A stretch of 8,480 nt of DNA from an uncultured Phycisphaerae bacterium (lineage in GTDB: Bacteria; Planctomycetota; Phycisphaerae; Sedimentisphaerales; Anaerohalosphaeraceae). The DNA lies in contig CALETL010000025.1 of the NCBI GenBank assembly GCA_937920485.1, forward strand, positions 1 through 8,480, in the 5' to 3' direction. The notes below the pieces were generated by a model that saw only the letters and a list, made by a program, of their open reading frames with translations, did not search any database and was not told the DNA's origin. Below are positions 1 through 5,422 of this stretch, in pieces. Within the stretch, counting starts at the first letter, position 1, and the number at the start of each line of letters is the position of its first letter. A program made the translations under genes and the position numbers.

Positions 1-368
1 CCGGCAGGGGTGTTGGGGGCCGGATCGGTTTTCCCACGGCCAACATTGAGCCCGTCGGACAGGTCATTCCCGCCGAAGGGGTCTATGCCGGCTATGTTGT
101 CGTTGGAGATTGTTTGGAGGATGTTGTTTTTGGCGGGCTTCGACGACTCGCGGCGATCAGTATTGGCCGCGCCAAGACATTCGTCAGTGACCACCCGCTT
201 TTGCTGGAGGCACATCTGTTGGAAGACAAGATCGAGGATTTGCGCGATAAATGGCTTGGCTTAGACTTCATGCGGTTCGTTCGTCATCAGCAGCGATTTG
301 AATCAAAAGAATGCCTGCAAAAACAGATCAAAAAAGACTGCGACAAGGTATTGAACTATCTAATCTGA
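1..368 (+). CDS. ribF: Bifunctional riboflavin kinase/FAD synthetase, C-terminal riboflavin kinase domain (5'-partial)
   Basis: The reading frame enters the window open (first whole codon at 3) and stops with TGA at 366-368, so only the last 121 residues are present. They match the riboflavin kinase (flavokinase) domain, which phosphorylates riboflavin to FMN with ATP in the cytoplasm. Visible motifs, in order: GRIGFPTANI, whose PTAN (bases 33-44) binds the nucleotide and Mg; IPAEGVYAGYV; AAISIGRAKTF; LLLEAHLLED, where the Glu fits the catalytic position of the usual 'EVHLLD'; and the family's C-terminal helix, with LRDKWLGLDFMRFVRHQQRF followed by LQKQIKKDCDKV. In bacteria this domain is normally fused behind an FMN adenylyltransferase domain, expected upstream of the window. 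An inverted repeat directly after the stop probably ends the transcript. The family call is firm. That the full gene is the bifunctional form is inferred. Confidence 0.9.
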   Translation, partial: GRGVGGRIGFPTANIEPVGQVIPAEGVYAGYVVVGDCLEDVVFGGLRRLAAISIGRAKTFVSDHPLLLEAHLLEDKIEDLRDKWLGLDFMRFVRHQQRFESKECLQKQIKKDCDKVLNYLI

Positions 369-372
369 ATCA

Positions 373-416
373 AAAACTAACGACAGTCTCAAAAATAATT
401 AACTGTCCTTAGTTTT
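373..416 (+). terminator. Long inverted repeat after ribF, probable terminator
   Basis: Bases 373-387 pair with 402-416: AAAACTAA with TTAGTTTT, one C/C mismatch, then GACAGT with ACTGTC, closing a 14-base A-rich loop. The right arm ends in TTTT and is followed by CTAGTTTTATT. The position, four bases after the ribF stop, fits an intrinsic terminator. The A-rich left arm could let it work on the other strand as well. The stem is GC-poor, so it may be weak. Confidence 0.5.
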
Positions 417-452
417 CTAGTTTTATTAATCCTTTAAATAGGAAGTCAGATA

Positions 453-1589
453 ATGTCATCCTATCTGTTTAAACCAGTTGAAATTCGTAGTGAAAAAGGG
501 CATCGGCAGGCCACTTGGTTAGAGTTGTTTATGGACTTGGCTTTTGTCATCTCAATTGCTGCCCTTACTACAATGCTTGTGAATAATCTTACGCCTAGAG
601 GTCTGATTCTATATACGAGTTTATTTCTTGCTGTGTACTGGGTATGGAACCAGCTGACCTGGTATGCATCGCTTTTTGACAATGGCGATGTGTTTTTTAG
701 AATCATGTATATGGGCGCAATCTTAGCAGTTCTAATCCTGGCTGCTTCAATAGGACAACTTGCCCAGGGAAAAACTACGCCTTTCATTGTATCCTATGTA
801 CTTCTCCAGGCGGTTTTATCCGCTGGTTGGATTCGAGTCTATATAAATAATCATGAATTCAATTCATTTTCTCTAAGATATATCTTAGGCCAAGTCATAG
901 GAAGTGTAGTCTGGCTTGTATCCTTAGGATTCCCTATTCCCCAGCAGTACTATGTCTGGGCCTTTGCAATAGTGATTCATATAGCCGCACCATATTTCGC
1001 ATGGAAAACCAAGATTCATATACCAATCCACCTTAGCCACATAATAGAACGCTATTGTTTGTTCACTATCATTGTTTTGGGAGAAACTTTGGTTGCGGTT
1101 GCTGTTGGGGTGGGTTCTACCCCAGGTTCGGAGGTTTTTCTGACAACCATCTTTGGATATATGATCGCTGCCAGTATTTGGTGGACTTATTTTAACTGGG
1201 ACTTTGAAAGTCCAAGAAACTTTAAGAGCGTTTTCAAGGTGTTTGTGTTCGGCTATGGCCATTTTGTTATTTTTCTTACAATTGCAGCCTTTGGAGCAGG
1301 GCTTGAAACCGTTATTCATTCCGCAGGACACGGAGGCCATTTGACGCTTATGGGAAGGTTATTGCTCGGTTTTTCACCGTCTATCTATCTGGTTTCTATC
1401 TCAGTAATGAACAGAATTAGCTGGGATATGCCTTTTGATAAAAAAATGTTCGCGCGTCTCAGTGTTGCAATGTTATCTCTTGCTTTTGCATTGTTAGCAA
1501 ACCATACATCCCCAGTTGTTTATACAGGAGGAATCGCACTATTAATGATCTGTTTAGTGAGTTATGAACAAATATGTTGTTCCACTTAA
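453..1589 (+). CDS. LtrA-family (low temperature requirement protein A) integral membrane protein
   Basis: A 378-residue polytopic inner-membrane protein of the LtrA family. The family is named after a Listeria gene needed for growth in the cold; its biochemical activity is unknown. Diagnostic blocks are all present: the N-terminal ATWLELFMDLAFVISIAAL (residues 20-38), RYCLFTIIVLGETLVAVAVG (200-219), SIWWTYFNWDFE (241-252) and FGYGHFVIFLTIAAFGAG (266-283). About nine to ten hydrophobic segments span residues 25-370, as expected for a complete member. The ATG at 453 is preceded by GGAAG at 441-445, seven bases away, which supports this start. The gene is clearly more AT-rich than panB or the BASS gene, which could reflect transfer. 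It sits alone between a terminator-like repeat and a palindromic element, converging on the minus-strand pair, so it is probably its own transcription unit. Substrate unknown. Confidence 0.85.
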   Translation: MSSYLFKPVEIRSEKGHRQATWLELFMDLAFVISIAALTTMLVNNLTPRGLILYTSLFLAVYWVWNQLTWYASLFDNGDVFFRIMYMGAILAVLILAASIGQLAQGKTTPFIVSYVLLQAVLSAGWIRVYINNHEFNSFSLRYILGQVIGSVVWLVSLGFPIPQQYYVWAFAIVIHIAAPYFAWKTKIHIPIHLSHIIERYCLFTIIVLGETLVAVAVGVGSTPGSEVFLTTIFGYMIAASIWWTYFNWDFESPRNFKSVFKVFVFGYGHFVIFLTIAAFGAGLETVIHSAGHGGHLTLMGRLLLGFSPSIYLVSISVMNRISWDMPFDKKMFARLSVAMLSLAFALLANHTSPVVYTGGIALLMICLVSYEQICCST

Positions 1590-1617
1590 CAGCCGGGTAG
1601 GGTGGACTGTGCCCACG
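1590..1617. repeat. Degenerate palindromic interspersed element (GGGTAGGGTGG...GCCCAC type)
   Basis: Directly after the ltrA-family stop, bases 1591-1616 read AGCCGGGTAGGGTGGACTGT followed by GCCCAC. This resembles a short palindromic element that I recall as dispersed in many bacterial genomes, whose intact form pairs GTGGGCA with TGCCCAC. Here the arms are imperfect (GTGG with CCAC around a mismatched centre). It fills most of the 46-base gap between two converging genes. No T-run follows, so a terminator role is unproven. The assignment comes from memory of similar elements, not from a second copy in the window. Confidence 0.35.
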
Positions 1618-1635
1618 ATAATAAGCTAATTGTGC

Positions 1636-2028
1636 CTACTTTCCCTCATCTGAATCTGTTTCGGATTCAACTTTAGATTCGACAAATTTTCGATTCGGTT
1701 GATCCTCTGAATCGTCAGGAGGATTGGAGGGTTTTTCAAAGAATCGGCACGCTGCGCACACCAGCGTAGCGATGGGGAATGGCTCTGTCATCGGGACCGT
1801 ACAATAGACCCCGCCAAGAAAAGCCAGGATGATTTTCGTTTTAACAGAAAACCGATACAGCGAACTGATCCAGAGTACCACTGCCGCACCGAGAATAGGT
1901 CCCAGTATCCCCATCGGACCGAATGTTGCCAGATCGGTAAAGTCCAGTAGCAGTCCACCTAAAATCGGCCCCAAAGCTCGATGAAGACGAAATATGAATC
2001 CGGGTTGTTGCTGTTGATCGTCCATCAT
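1636..2028 (-). CDS. Small membrane protein of unknown function
   Basis: A 130-residue protein I cannot assign to a named family. It has a short Gln-rich cytosolic start (MMDDQQQQ), a Gly/Pro-rich hydrophobic region of about 33-56 (containing FGPMGILGPILGAAVVLW), a short basic stretch (YRFSVKTK) and a second hydrophobic region of about 66-94. The hydrophilic acidic tail (residues 100-130) is rich in Asp, Glu and Ser. Two membrane spans or hairpins are likely. Two adjacent ATGs (2026-2028 and 2023-2025) open the frame, and neither has a clear Shine-Dalgarno. It lies 44 bases downstream of the kinase-like gene on the same strand, so the two are probably co-transcribed and the membrane protein may be translated from the kinase message. 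The intact reading frame and sensible hydropathy make it a credible gene. Its role is unknown. Confidence 0.65.
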   Translation of the reverse strand: MMDDQQQQPGFIFRLHRALGPILGGLLLDFTDLATFGPMGILGPILGAAVVLWISSLYRFSVKTKIILAFLGGVYCTVPMTEPFPIATLVCAACRFFEKPSNPPDDSEDQPNRKFVESKVESETDSDEGK

Positions 2029-2050
2029 ACGGAATTACATTAGAATGCAA

Positions 2051-2070
2051 TCCTTGAATGCAGGCAAGGA
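2051..2070 (-). other. Small hairpin between kinase and membrane-protein genes
   Basis: TCCTTG (2051-2056) and CAAGGA (2065-2070) form a perfect 6-bp stem around an 8-base loop, starting two bases after the kinase stop on the minus strand. There is no T-run, so it is not a convincing terminator. It could slow decay of the upstream message or tune expression of the second gene, or be chance. Confidence 0.3.
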
Positions 2071-2072
2071 AA

Positions 2073-2825
2073 TTATTGGATCGGGAGATAGACATGAACA
2101 CAGTTGCCCTGTGTGCCACTGCCCTCAAGGTCCATGTATCCGTTGTGCTGTTCGATGTTGAGCTTTGCCAGCGGAATGTCAAATCCTGTGCCGCACATAT
2201 CGCGTGTCCGTTCCTGCGGTTCGGCGAGCGACCGTATCACCTCATTCGTTAAGGCCGGGCCGTCATCACACACAGACAGTTGGATTTGCTCATGCTCGCT
2301 GAGATACATCGTGCTAATTGAAATCGTCCCTGCATGTTCCGGAAGATTGTCCAATGCATGGGTGATGAGATTGGCAACCATTTCCTCGATCTTGTCTGCA
2401 TCCAATGACATTGGTTTGATTGCCTTGTCTTCCTGCAATTGAATTTTAACATCCTTGTTTTTCAGAATATATCCACTGGATTGAATCGCGTTTGTCACAA
2501 GCCGGTTAAAATCACATTCCGTTTTTTGAAGCGGATAGTGCTTTGTGTATTTGATAAGATCCAGAATAAATTTTTTGAGCCGGATGAAATTTGGCTCGAA
2601 GATGCTCCAGCTTCGCTCAATCCGGTCATACTGTTTTTGTTTCAATCCCAGTTCTATAATCTCTGCGGAACCGGAGACCATTTGAATGATATTTTTGACC
2701 AGATGAGACAAATTCGACACCGATTTTCCGGATAGAAATAACTGCTGCAAGTGTTCCGGCAGGGATTCAATATCGCATGGCCCGTTCTCTTGATGTTTAT
2801 CGGTTTTCGATGAATTTAAGTCCAT
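2073..2825 (-). CDS. Soluble histidine-kinase-like ATPase (two-component sensor kinase family)
   Basis: A 250-residue protein with no membrane segment or recognisable sensor domain. Residues 36-60 form a dimerisation-type helix (SVSNLSHLVKNIIQMVSG) with a candidate phospho-acceptor His41 in H-L-V-K-N, where most kinases have an acidic residue after the His. The HATPase_c domain covers about 105-250: an N-box-like MVANLITHALDN (149-160) with Asn152 kept but His156 where a second Asn is usual; a G1 box CDDGPA (186-191) with Ala replacing the second Gly; and GTGF (212-215) followed by an end typical of the fold, HVYLPIQ. I associate the LSHxxKNIxQ helix with planctomycete kinases. No response regulator is visible, so any partner is elsewhere or absent. 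The start is ATG at 2823-2825 behind a weak GAAAGA. An intrinsic terminator about 70 bases upstream lies in its probable leader. Kinase activity is uncertain because of the altered boxes. Confidence 0.75.
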   Translation of the reverse strand: MDLNSSKTDKHQENGPCDIESLPEHLQQLFLSGKSVSNLSHLVKNIIQMVSGSAEIIELGLKQKQYDRIERSWSIFEPNFIRLKKFILDLIKYTKHYPLQKTECDFNRLVTNAIQSSGYILKNKDVKIQLQEDKAIKPMSLDADKIEEMVANLITHALDNLPEHAGTISISTMYLSEHEQIQLSVCDDGPALTNEVIRSLAEPQERTRDMCGTGFDIPLAKLNIEQHNGYMDLEGSGTQGNCVHVYLPIQ

Positions 2826-2893
2826 TTGTGTCTTTCAATTAAATCTTTTCCTAGTATCGGAGGAAAGAGGGGACTTCTTGACGTAAAAGAGAC

Positions 2894-2930
2894 AAAAAAA
2901 AGCCAGATCCTAACAAGTAGAACCTGGCTT
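2894..2930 (-). terminator. Intrinsic terminator, minus strand, upstream of the kinase-like gene
   Basis: Read on the minus strand, bases 2930-2900 fold into a stem of 13 pairs (the outer seven AAGCCAG/CTGGCTT perfect, then pairs including two G-U) with a 5-base CTTGT loop. Six U residues follow outside the stem (2899-2894). This is a textbook Rho-independent terminator. It ends about 70 bases before the kinase start and on the same strand. No minus-strand gene is visible between it and panB. It therefore either attenuates a kinase transcript starting further right, or ends a small RNA. Confidence 0.65.
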
Positions 2931-2942
2931 CGGAGGAGGGTG

Positions 2943-3011
2943 ATGAAAAGCTTGAAATATAATATCAATAACTCCATTTTATCTATCGAAAACCGGAGGA
3001 TAAATCTTTAA
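2943..3011 (+). CDS. Candidate 22-residue leader or small ORF
   Basis: An ATG at 2943 follows an unusually strong purine-rich RBS (GGAGGAGGG, 2932-2940) at close spacing and opens 22 codons ending in TAA at 3009-3011. The product begins MKSLKYNINNSILS and ends NRRINL. It is basic and has no recognisable domain or signal peptide. Its stop is about 120 bases before the predicted panB transcription start, so it would need its own promoter. The only solid support is the RBS. It could be a real micro-protein, a leader peptide or a chance ORF beside a purine tract. Confidence 0.25.
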   Translation: MKSLKYNINNSILSIENRRINL

Positions 3012-3031
3012 TAAATGTGCGTAATCTTATG

Positions 3032-3048
3032 TAAAATCGGCGATTTTA
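3032..3048. promoter_or_regulatory. Perfect 17-bp palindrome, candidate operator
   Basis: TAAAATCG, a central G, then CGATTTTA: two perfect 8-bp arms. It lies about 50 bases upstream of the panB -35 box and between divergent genes. The size and symmetry fit a dimeric regulator site, but no second copy or regulator gene is visible in the window. Confidence 0.35.
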
Positions 3049-3071
3049 TAGTATTACCCATTGCATGTCCT

Positions 3072-3092
3072 GTTTTTTCGGTATTAAAAAAC
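3072..3092. repeat. A/T inverted repeat next to the panB -35 box
   Basis: GTTTTTT (3072-3078) pairs perfectly with AAAAAAC (3086-3092) around CGGTATT. It ends four bases before the proposed -35 hexamer. It may be an UP-element-like A/T tract, a repressor site or simply AT-rich promoter DNA. Confidence 0.3.
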
Positions 3093-3095
3093 CAC

Positions 3096-3125
3096 TTGCT
3101 AATAAAAGTTCCATGGCGTTATACT
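3096..3125 (+). promoter_or_regulatory. Predicted sigma-70-type promoter of panB
   Basis: TTGCTA (3096-3101) and TATACT (3120-3125) are separated by 18 bases; they match the consensus at 4/6 and 5/6 positions. A start near 3132 would give a leader of about 30 bases containing the panB RBS. It is the best promoter match I see in this region. Confidence 0.5.
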
Positions 3126-3160
3126 ATGGCTCAGGAAAATAATGTAGAAATAGGTGCGAT

Positions 3161-4015
3161 ATGGATAAAAAAATGACACTTTCGAATCTGATAGAAGCCA
3201 AGCAGGCCGGTCGGAAGATCGCCGCGGTTAGTTGCTATGATTACACCACGGCCCGGCTGGTTGCCCAGACCGGCGTCGAGATGATCCTTGTGGGGGATTC
3301 CGCGGCCCAGGTTCTGTTGGGACATGATACGACGCTGCCGGTAACCATGGATTTCATGGTGACGATTACCGCCGCCGTTCGCAAAGCCGCGCCGAATGTG
3401 TGTTTGGTTGCGGATATGCCGTTTCTGTCATACCAGACCAGCATTGCCGACGCAGTTCGAAATGCCGGGCGTTTCTTTCAGGAAACCGGCGCACAGATCG
3501 TCAAGGTCGAGGCCACAGCCGCCCATCTGGACGTGATCAAGGCGATCAGCGACGCCGGCATGGCGGTCATGGCTCACATCGGCATTCGCCCACAGCAAAT
3601 TACCAAACTCGGCAAACTCAAGGCCGAAGGCACCACGGCGGGCCTCGCACTGGAGTTGGTGGACTTGTCGAAAAAGATGGTCGCCGCCGGGGCAAGCTCA
3701 TTACTGCTGGAAGGGACCGCTCGCGAAGTGTCGAAGATCATTACAGAAGCAAGCCCTGTTCCGGTGATCAGTTGCGGCAGTGGCCCGGATTGTGACGGAC
3801 AGATCCTGATCATCTCAGATATTCTGGGCCTGAGCGGCGATCCAAAACCGAAATTCGCAAAATCCTTTGCTCAACTGGATGAACCGATCACACAAGCTGT
3901 TGGCGATTTTGTCGAACAGATTCGCAGCGGTCAATATCCATCGGATGAGCAATGCTATCATATCAAACCCGGCCAATTGGAAAAACTGGCGGCAATGCTG
4001 ACAGACTTACACTAA
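3161..4015 (+). CDS. panB: 3-methyl-2-oxobutanoate hydroxymethyltransferase (ketopantoate hydroxymethyltransferase)
   Basis: This cytosolic enzyme makes ketopantoate from 2-oxoisovalerate and 5,10-methylene-tetrahydrofolate, the first committed step to pantothenate and CoA. The 284-residue TIM-barrel protein shows the family motifs in order: SCYDYTTARLV (24-34); ILVGDSAAQVLLGHDTTLPVT (42-62), with metal ligand Asp46; VADMPFLSYQ (83-92), with metal ligand Asp85; VKVEAT (114-119), with metal ligand Glu117; AHIGIRPQ (138-145); LLLEGTAREV (181-190), with Glu184 at the general-base position; PDCDGQILIISDILGL (209-224) and PKFAKSF (229-235). It is about 20 residues longer than the E. coli enzyme, mainly at the C-terminus. 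The ATG at 3161 has a good RBS, AGGTG at 3152-3156. It leads an apparent operon: the glycosyltransferase follows after 12 bases. No panC, panD or panE is in the window. The identification is secure. Confidence 0.95.
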   Translation: MDKKMTLSNLIEAKQAGRKIAAVSCYDYTTARLVAQTGVEMILVGDSAAQVLLGHDTTLPVTMDFMVTITAAVRKAAPNVCLVADMPFLSYQTSIADAVRNAGRFFQETGAQIVKVEATAAHLDVIKAISDAGMAVMAHIGIRPQQITKLGKLKAEGTTAGLALELVDLSKKMVAAGASSLLLEGTAREVSKIITEASPVPVISCGSGPDCDGQILIISDILGLSGDPKPKFAKSFAQLDEPITQAVGDFVEQIRSGQYPSDEQCYHIKPGQLEKLAAMLTDLH

Positions 4016-4027
4016 ACGGGACTGTTT

Positions 4028-5176
4028 ATGCCTGACCAACTCACAGAATCGTCTCCTGGAATGCCGGTTAAGCCAGTGTTTCTTGTGGGCAAACCGGTCT
4101 TTCAGCAGTACTCCTCATACATCCGAAGGATTCTGGTAGGTCTGTCCGGCGCCGCCCATGCGTCCGCATTGGTTTGTCCATCCTGTGTGGATTCTCAGGC
4201 GATCCTTTGCCCATCGGTCGAGCAAATCGAGCACCCGGCGTTGCGGCTGCCGATCTTTTGGAGCCAAAATCGGAAAATCCTGCTCGACCGGCTGCTGCGT
4301 TTTAAGCCGACGATCCTGCATACATTTTATCCCGGACAGATTCATCTGGCACATTGGCTCAGCAAACAGCTTGAGCTTCCCTGCGTCGTCACCTTTCACA
4401 AACAACCGCCGCGGCGGGTCTGCTTTGAGAAATCGCTGCGTCATGCTGTTAAGGTCATTGTGCCGTCAGAACCCATCGCCGATCATCTTCTCCAAAAGTG
4501 TCCCGGCCTGAAAGACCGCATCGAGCACATTCGCATCGGCAGTTTTGTTGAGGACCAATGCTGTTGTTTTTCCCGTGACGGACACATTGCCAGCCTGATC
4601 GTTGCTCATCCATTGAATTCATTTAAGCGATTTGAACCGTTTCTCAATGCCGTTCGCCATCTGGTTTTGGACGGATTCGAAATTATGGTAGCGATCATGG
4701 GCAAAGGCAAAGCCGAAAAAGCGATTCGGGCTTACATCCGAAAGCTTGGCCTGACTTCGACAGTTACGGTCGTTCCGCCGATCCGTCCGATGCGAAGTGT
4801 TTTCAGCGGGGCGGATATCTATGTACATCTGTCAGAAAGCAGAGATTTTGATGCGCAACTGCTGGAGGCCATGTCGGTGGGATTGGCTGTTGTCGGAAGC
4901 CCTGAGAAGGTTAGCGGGCTGATGGTTGACGGACAGACAGCGGCTCTGTGGGACCCGCAGGATGAACTGAATATTTACGGCTGTCTGAAAAATATGCTGG
5001 GCCAGCGTGAAAAAAGCCGTCAGCTTGCCCAAAATGCACAGGCCCATCTTCGCCAAAACAACAGCGTCAGTCAGATGGTCGATAAACTTATGGTCACTTA
5101 CACCGAGGCACAGCAGTGGCACAAACAATCTCTTAAAACCCCCGACGAGACCCCGTCAGATCCGCAGGCCCAATAA
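4028..5176 (+). CDS. GT4-like (GT-B fold) glycosyltransferase
   Basis: A 382-residue glycosyltransferase-family protein with two Rossmann-like halves. The N-terminal acceptor half includes ILHTFYPGQIHLAHWLSKQL (96-115), then PCVVTFH (118-124) and VIVPSEPIADHLL (143-155), all standard for GT4. The C-terminal nucleotide-sugar half includes VAIMGKG (221-227), GADIYVHLSESRDFDAQLLE (261-280) and AMSVGLAVVGSP (281-292). The usual EX7E pair looks altered: Glu280 is kept, but the residue eight before it is Arg272, with Glu270 two further upstream. There are no membrane spans, so it is probably cytosolic or peripheral. Donor and acceptor cannot be read from sequence. The ATG at 4028 lies 12 bases after the panB stop behind CGGGA. 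Its TAA (5174-5176) overlaps the vestigial start of a BASS gene. A role in pantothenate metabolism is not implied by the family, and the pairing with panB may be only positional. Confidence 0.8.
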   Translation: MPDQLTESSPGMPVKPVFLVGKPVFQQYSSYIRRILVGLSGAAHASALVCPSCVDSQAILCPSVEQIEHPALRLPIFWSQNRKILLDRLLRFKPTILHTFYPGQIHLAHWLSKQLELPCVVTFHKQPPRRVCFEKSLRHAVKVIVPSEPIADHLLQKCPGLKDRIEHIRIGSFVEDQCCCFSRDGHIASLIVAHPLNSFKRFEPFLNAVRHLVLDGFEIMVAIMGKGKAEKAIRAYIRKLGLTSTVTVVPPIRPMRSVFSGADIYVHLSESRDFDAQLLEAMSVGLAVVGSPEKVSGLMVDGQTAALWDPQDELNIYGCLKNMLGQREKSRQLAQNAQAHLRQNNSVSQMVDKLMVTYTEAQQWHKQSLKTPDETPSDPQAQ

Positions 5177-5211
5177 AGACCGTGCTGCATTGGTACTCCA
5201 AGTTATTTGCG
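5173..5211 (+). pseudogene. Vestigial 5' end of a BASS transporter gene
   Basis: Read from ATA at 5173 the codons give IKTVLHWYSKLFA, against MKTILHWYTKLFA at the start of the intact transporter (7055-7093). Ten of 13 residues are identical and three conservative; 32 of 39 bases match, with one exact run of 12 (CTGCATTGGTAC). Similarity stops at 5212 and the frame runs to a stop without further resemblance. It starts inside the glycosyltransferase stop codon; restoring G at 5175 would give an ATGA overlap. A relic of gene interruption or duplication is the best explanation. Confidence 0.7.
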
Positions 5212-5279
5212 GAAATCTCCTCCATTTTTGTCAAAATAACTGGCGAAAACACATCTTTTTTGTTAAACTAAGATCAATT

Positions 5280-5298
5280 GCAATAAGGAGATTATTGC
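5280..5298 (+). promoter_or_regulatory. Hairpin presenting a Shine-Dalgarno-like loop
   Basis: GCAATAA (5280-5286) pairs perfectly with TTATTGC (5292-5298), leaving GGAGA as the loop. The loop and flanking A residues form AAGGAGA, four bases downstream of which (after the right arm) an ATG occurs at 5303. It could control initiation of the small ORF there, or be a short operator. A second, weaker pairing, AATCTCC (5214-5220) with GGAGATT (5287-5293), could mask the same sequence. Confidence 0.35.
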
Positions 5299-5302
5299 TG
5301 TA

Positions 5303-5422
5303 ATGTTCTTAGAAGGAAAACACGGTAAAAAAGGTGGATTTTCATCTTGTATATGCGTGTCGATTTATTTTTGGTGTGGTGAGAATTGTAGCATTAGAAG
5401 AAGGGAAGAATTAAGCTTATGA
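5303..5422 (+). CDS. Candidate 39-residue Cys-containing small ORF overlapping the zinc-ribbon gene
   Basis: An ATG at 5303, 12 bases after AAGGAG (5285-5290), opens 39 codons. The TGA stop (5420-5422) overlaps the ATG of the next gene as ATGA, a typical arrangement for translational coupling. The product starts MFLEGKHGKKGGF, has a Cys cluster C16-x-C18-x6-C25-x3-C29 with aromatic residues (IYFWC), and ends in a charged stretch (IRRREELSL). No family is recognised. Against it: the RBS spacing is long and the RBS is in a hairpin loop. If unreal, the stretch 5212-5418 is simply the AT-rich leader of the zinc-ribbon gene. Confidence 0.3.
   Translation: MFLEGKHGKKGGFSSCICVSIYFWCGENCSIRRREELSL

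Larger units (their letters stand above)
2826..3160. other. Divergent intergenic region between the kinase-like gene and panB
   Basis: These 335 bases carry no long gene. They contain, from left to right, the minus-strand terminator (2894-2930), a 22-codon ORF with a strong RBS (2943-3011), a perfect palindrome (3032-3048), an A/T hairpin (3072-3092) and the panB promoter and RBS. The motif CGGAGGA occurs three times (near 2858, 2931 and 2994), the latter two in RBS-like settings on the plus strand. Confidence 0.6.

Noticed and set aside
924..1340. Antisense ORF of 138 codons inside the ltrA-family gene
   Set aside because: The sense frame has clear LtrA motifs; the antisense product shows no domain, biased low-complexity composition and no RBS support.
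2801..2995. 11-bp inverted repeat CGGTTTTCGAT (2801-2811) / ATCGAAAACCG (2985-2995)
   Set aside because: One arm lies in the kinase coding sequence and the arms are about 170 bases apart; chance is a sufficient explanation without further copies.
3015..3176. ORF of about 53 codons starting MCVILCKIG upstream of and overlapping panB
   Set aside because: It runs through the predicted panB promoter and into panB in another frame, with no family resemblance; it looks like an accidental open stretch.
3400..3795. 131-codon plus-strand ORF inside panB
   Set aside because: A shadow frame of a firmly identified enzyme, with Arg/Gly-rich composition typical of out-of-frame translation of GC-rich DNA.
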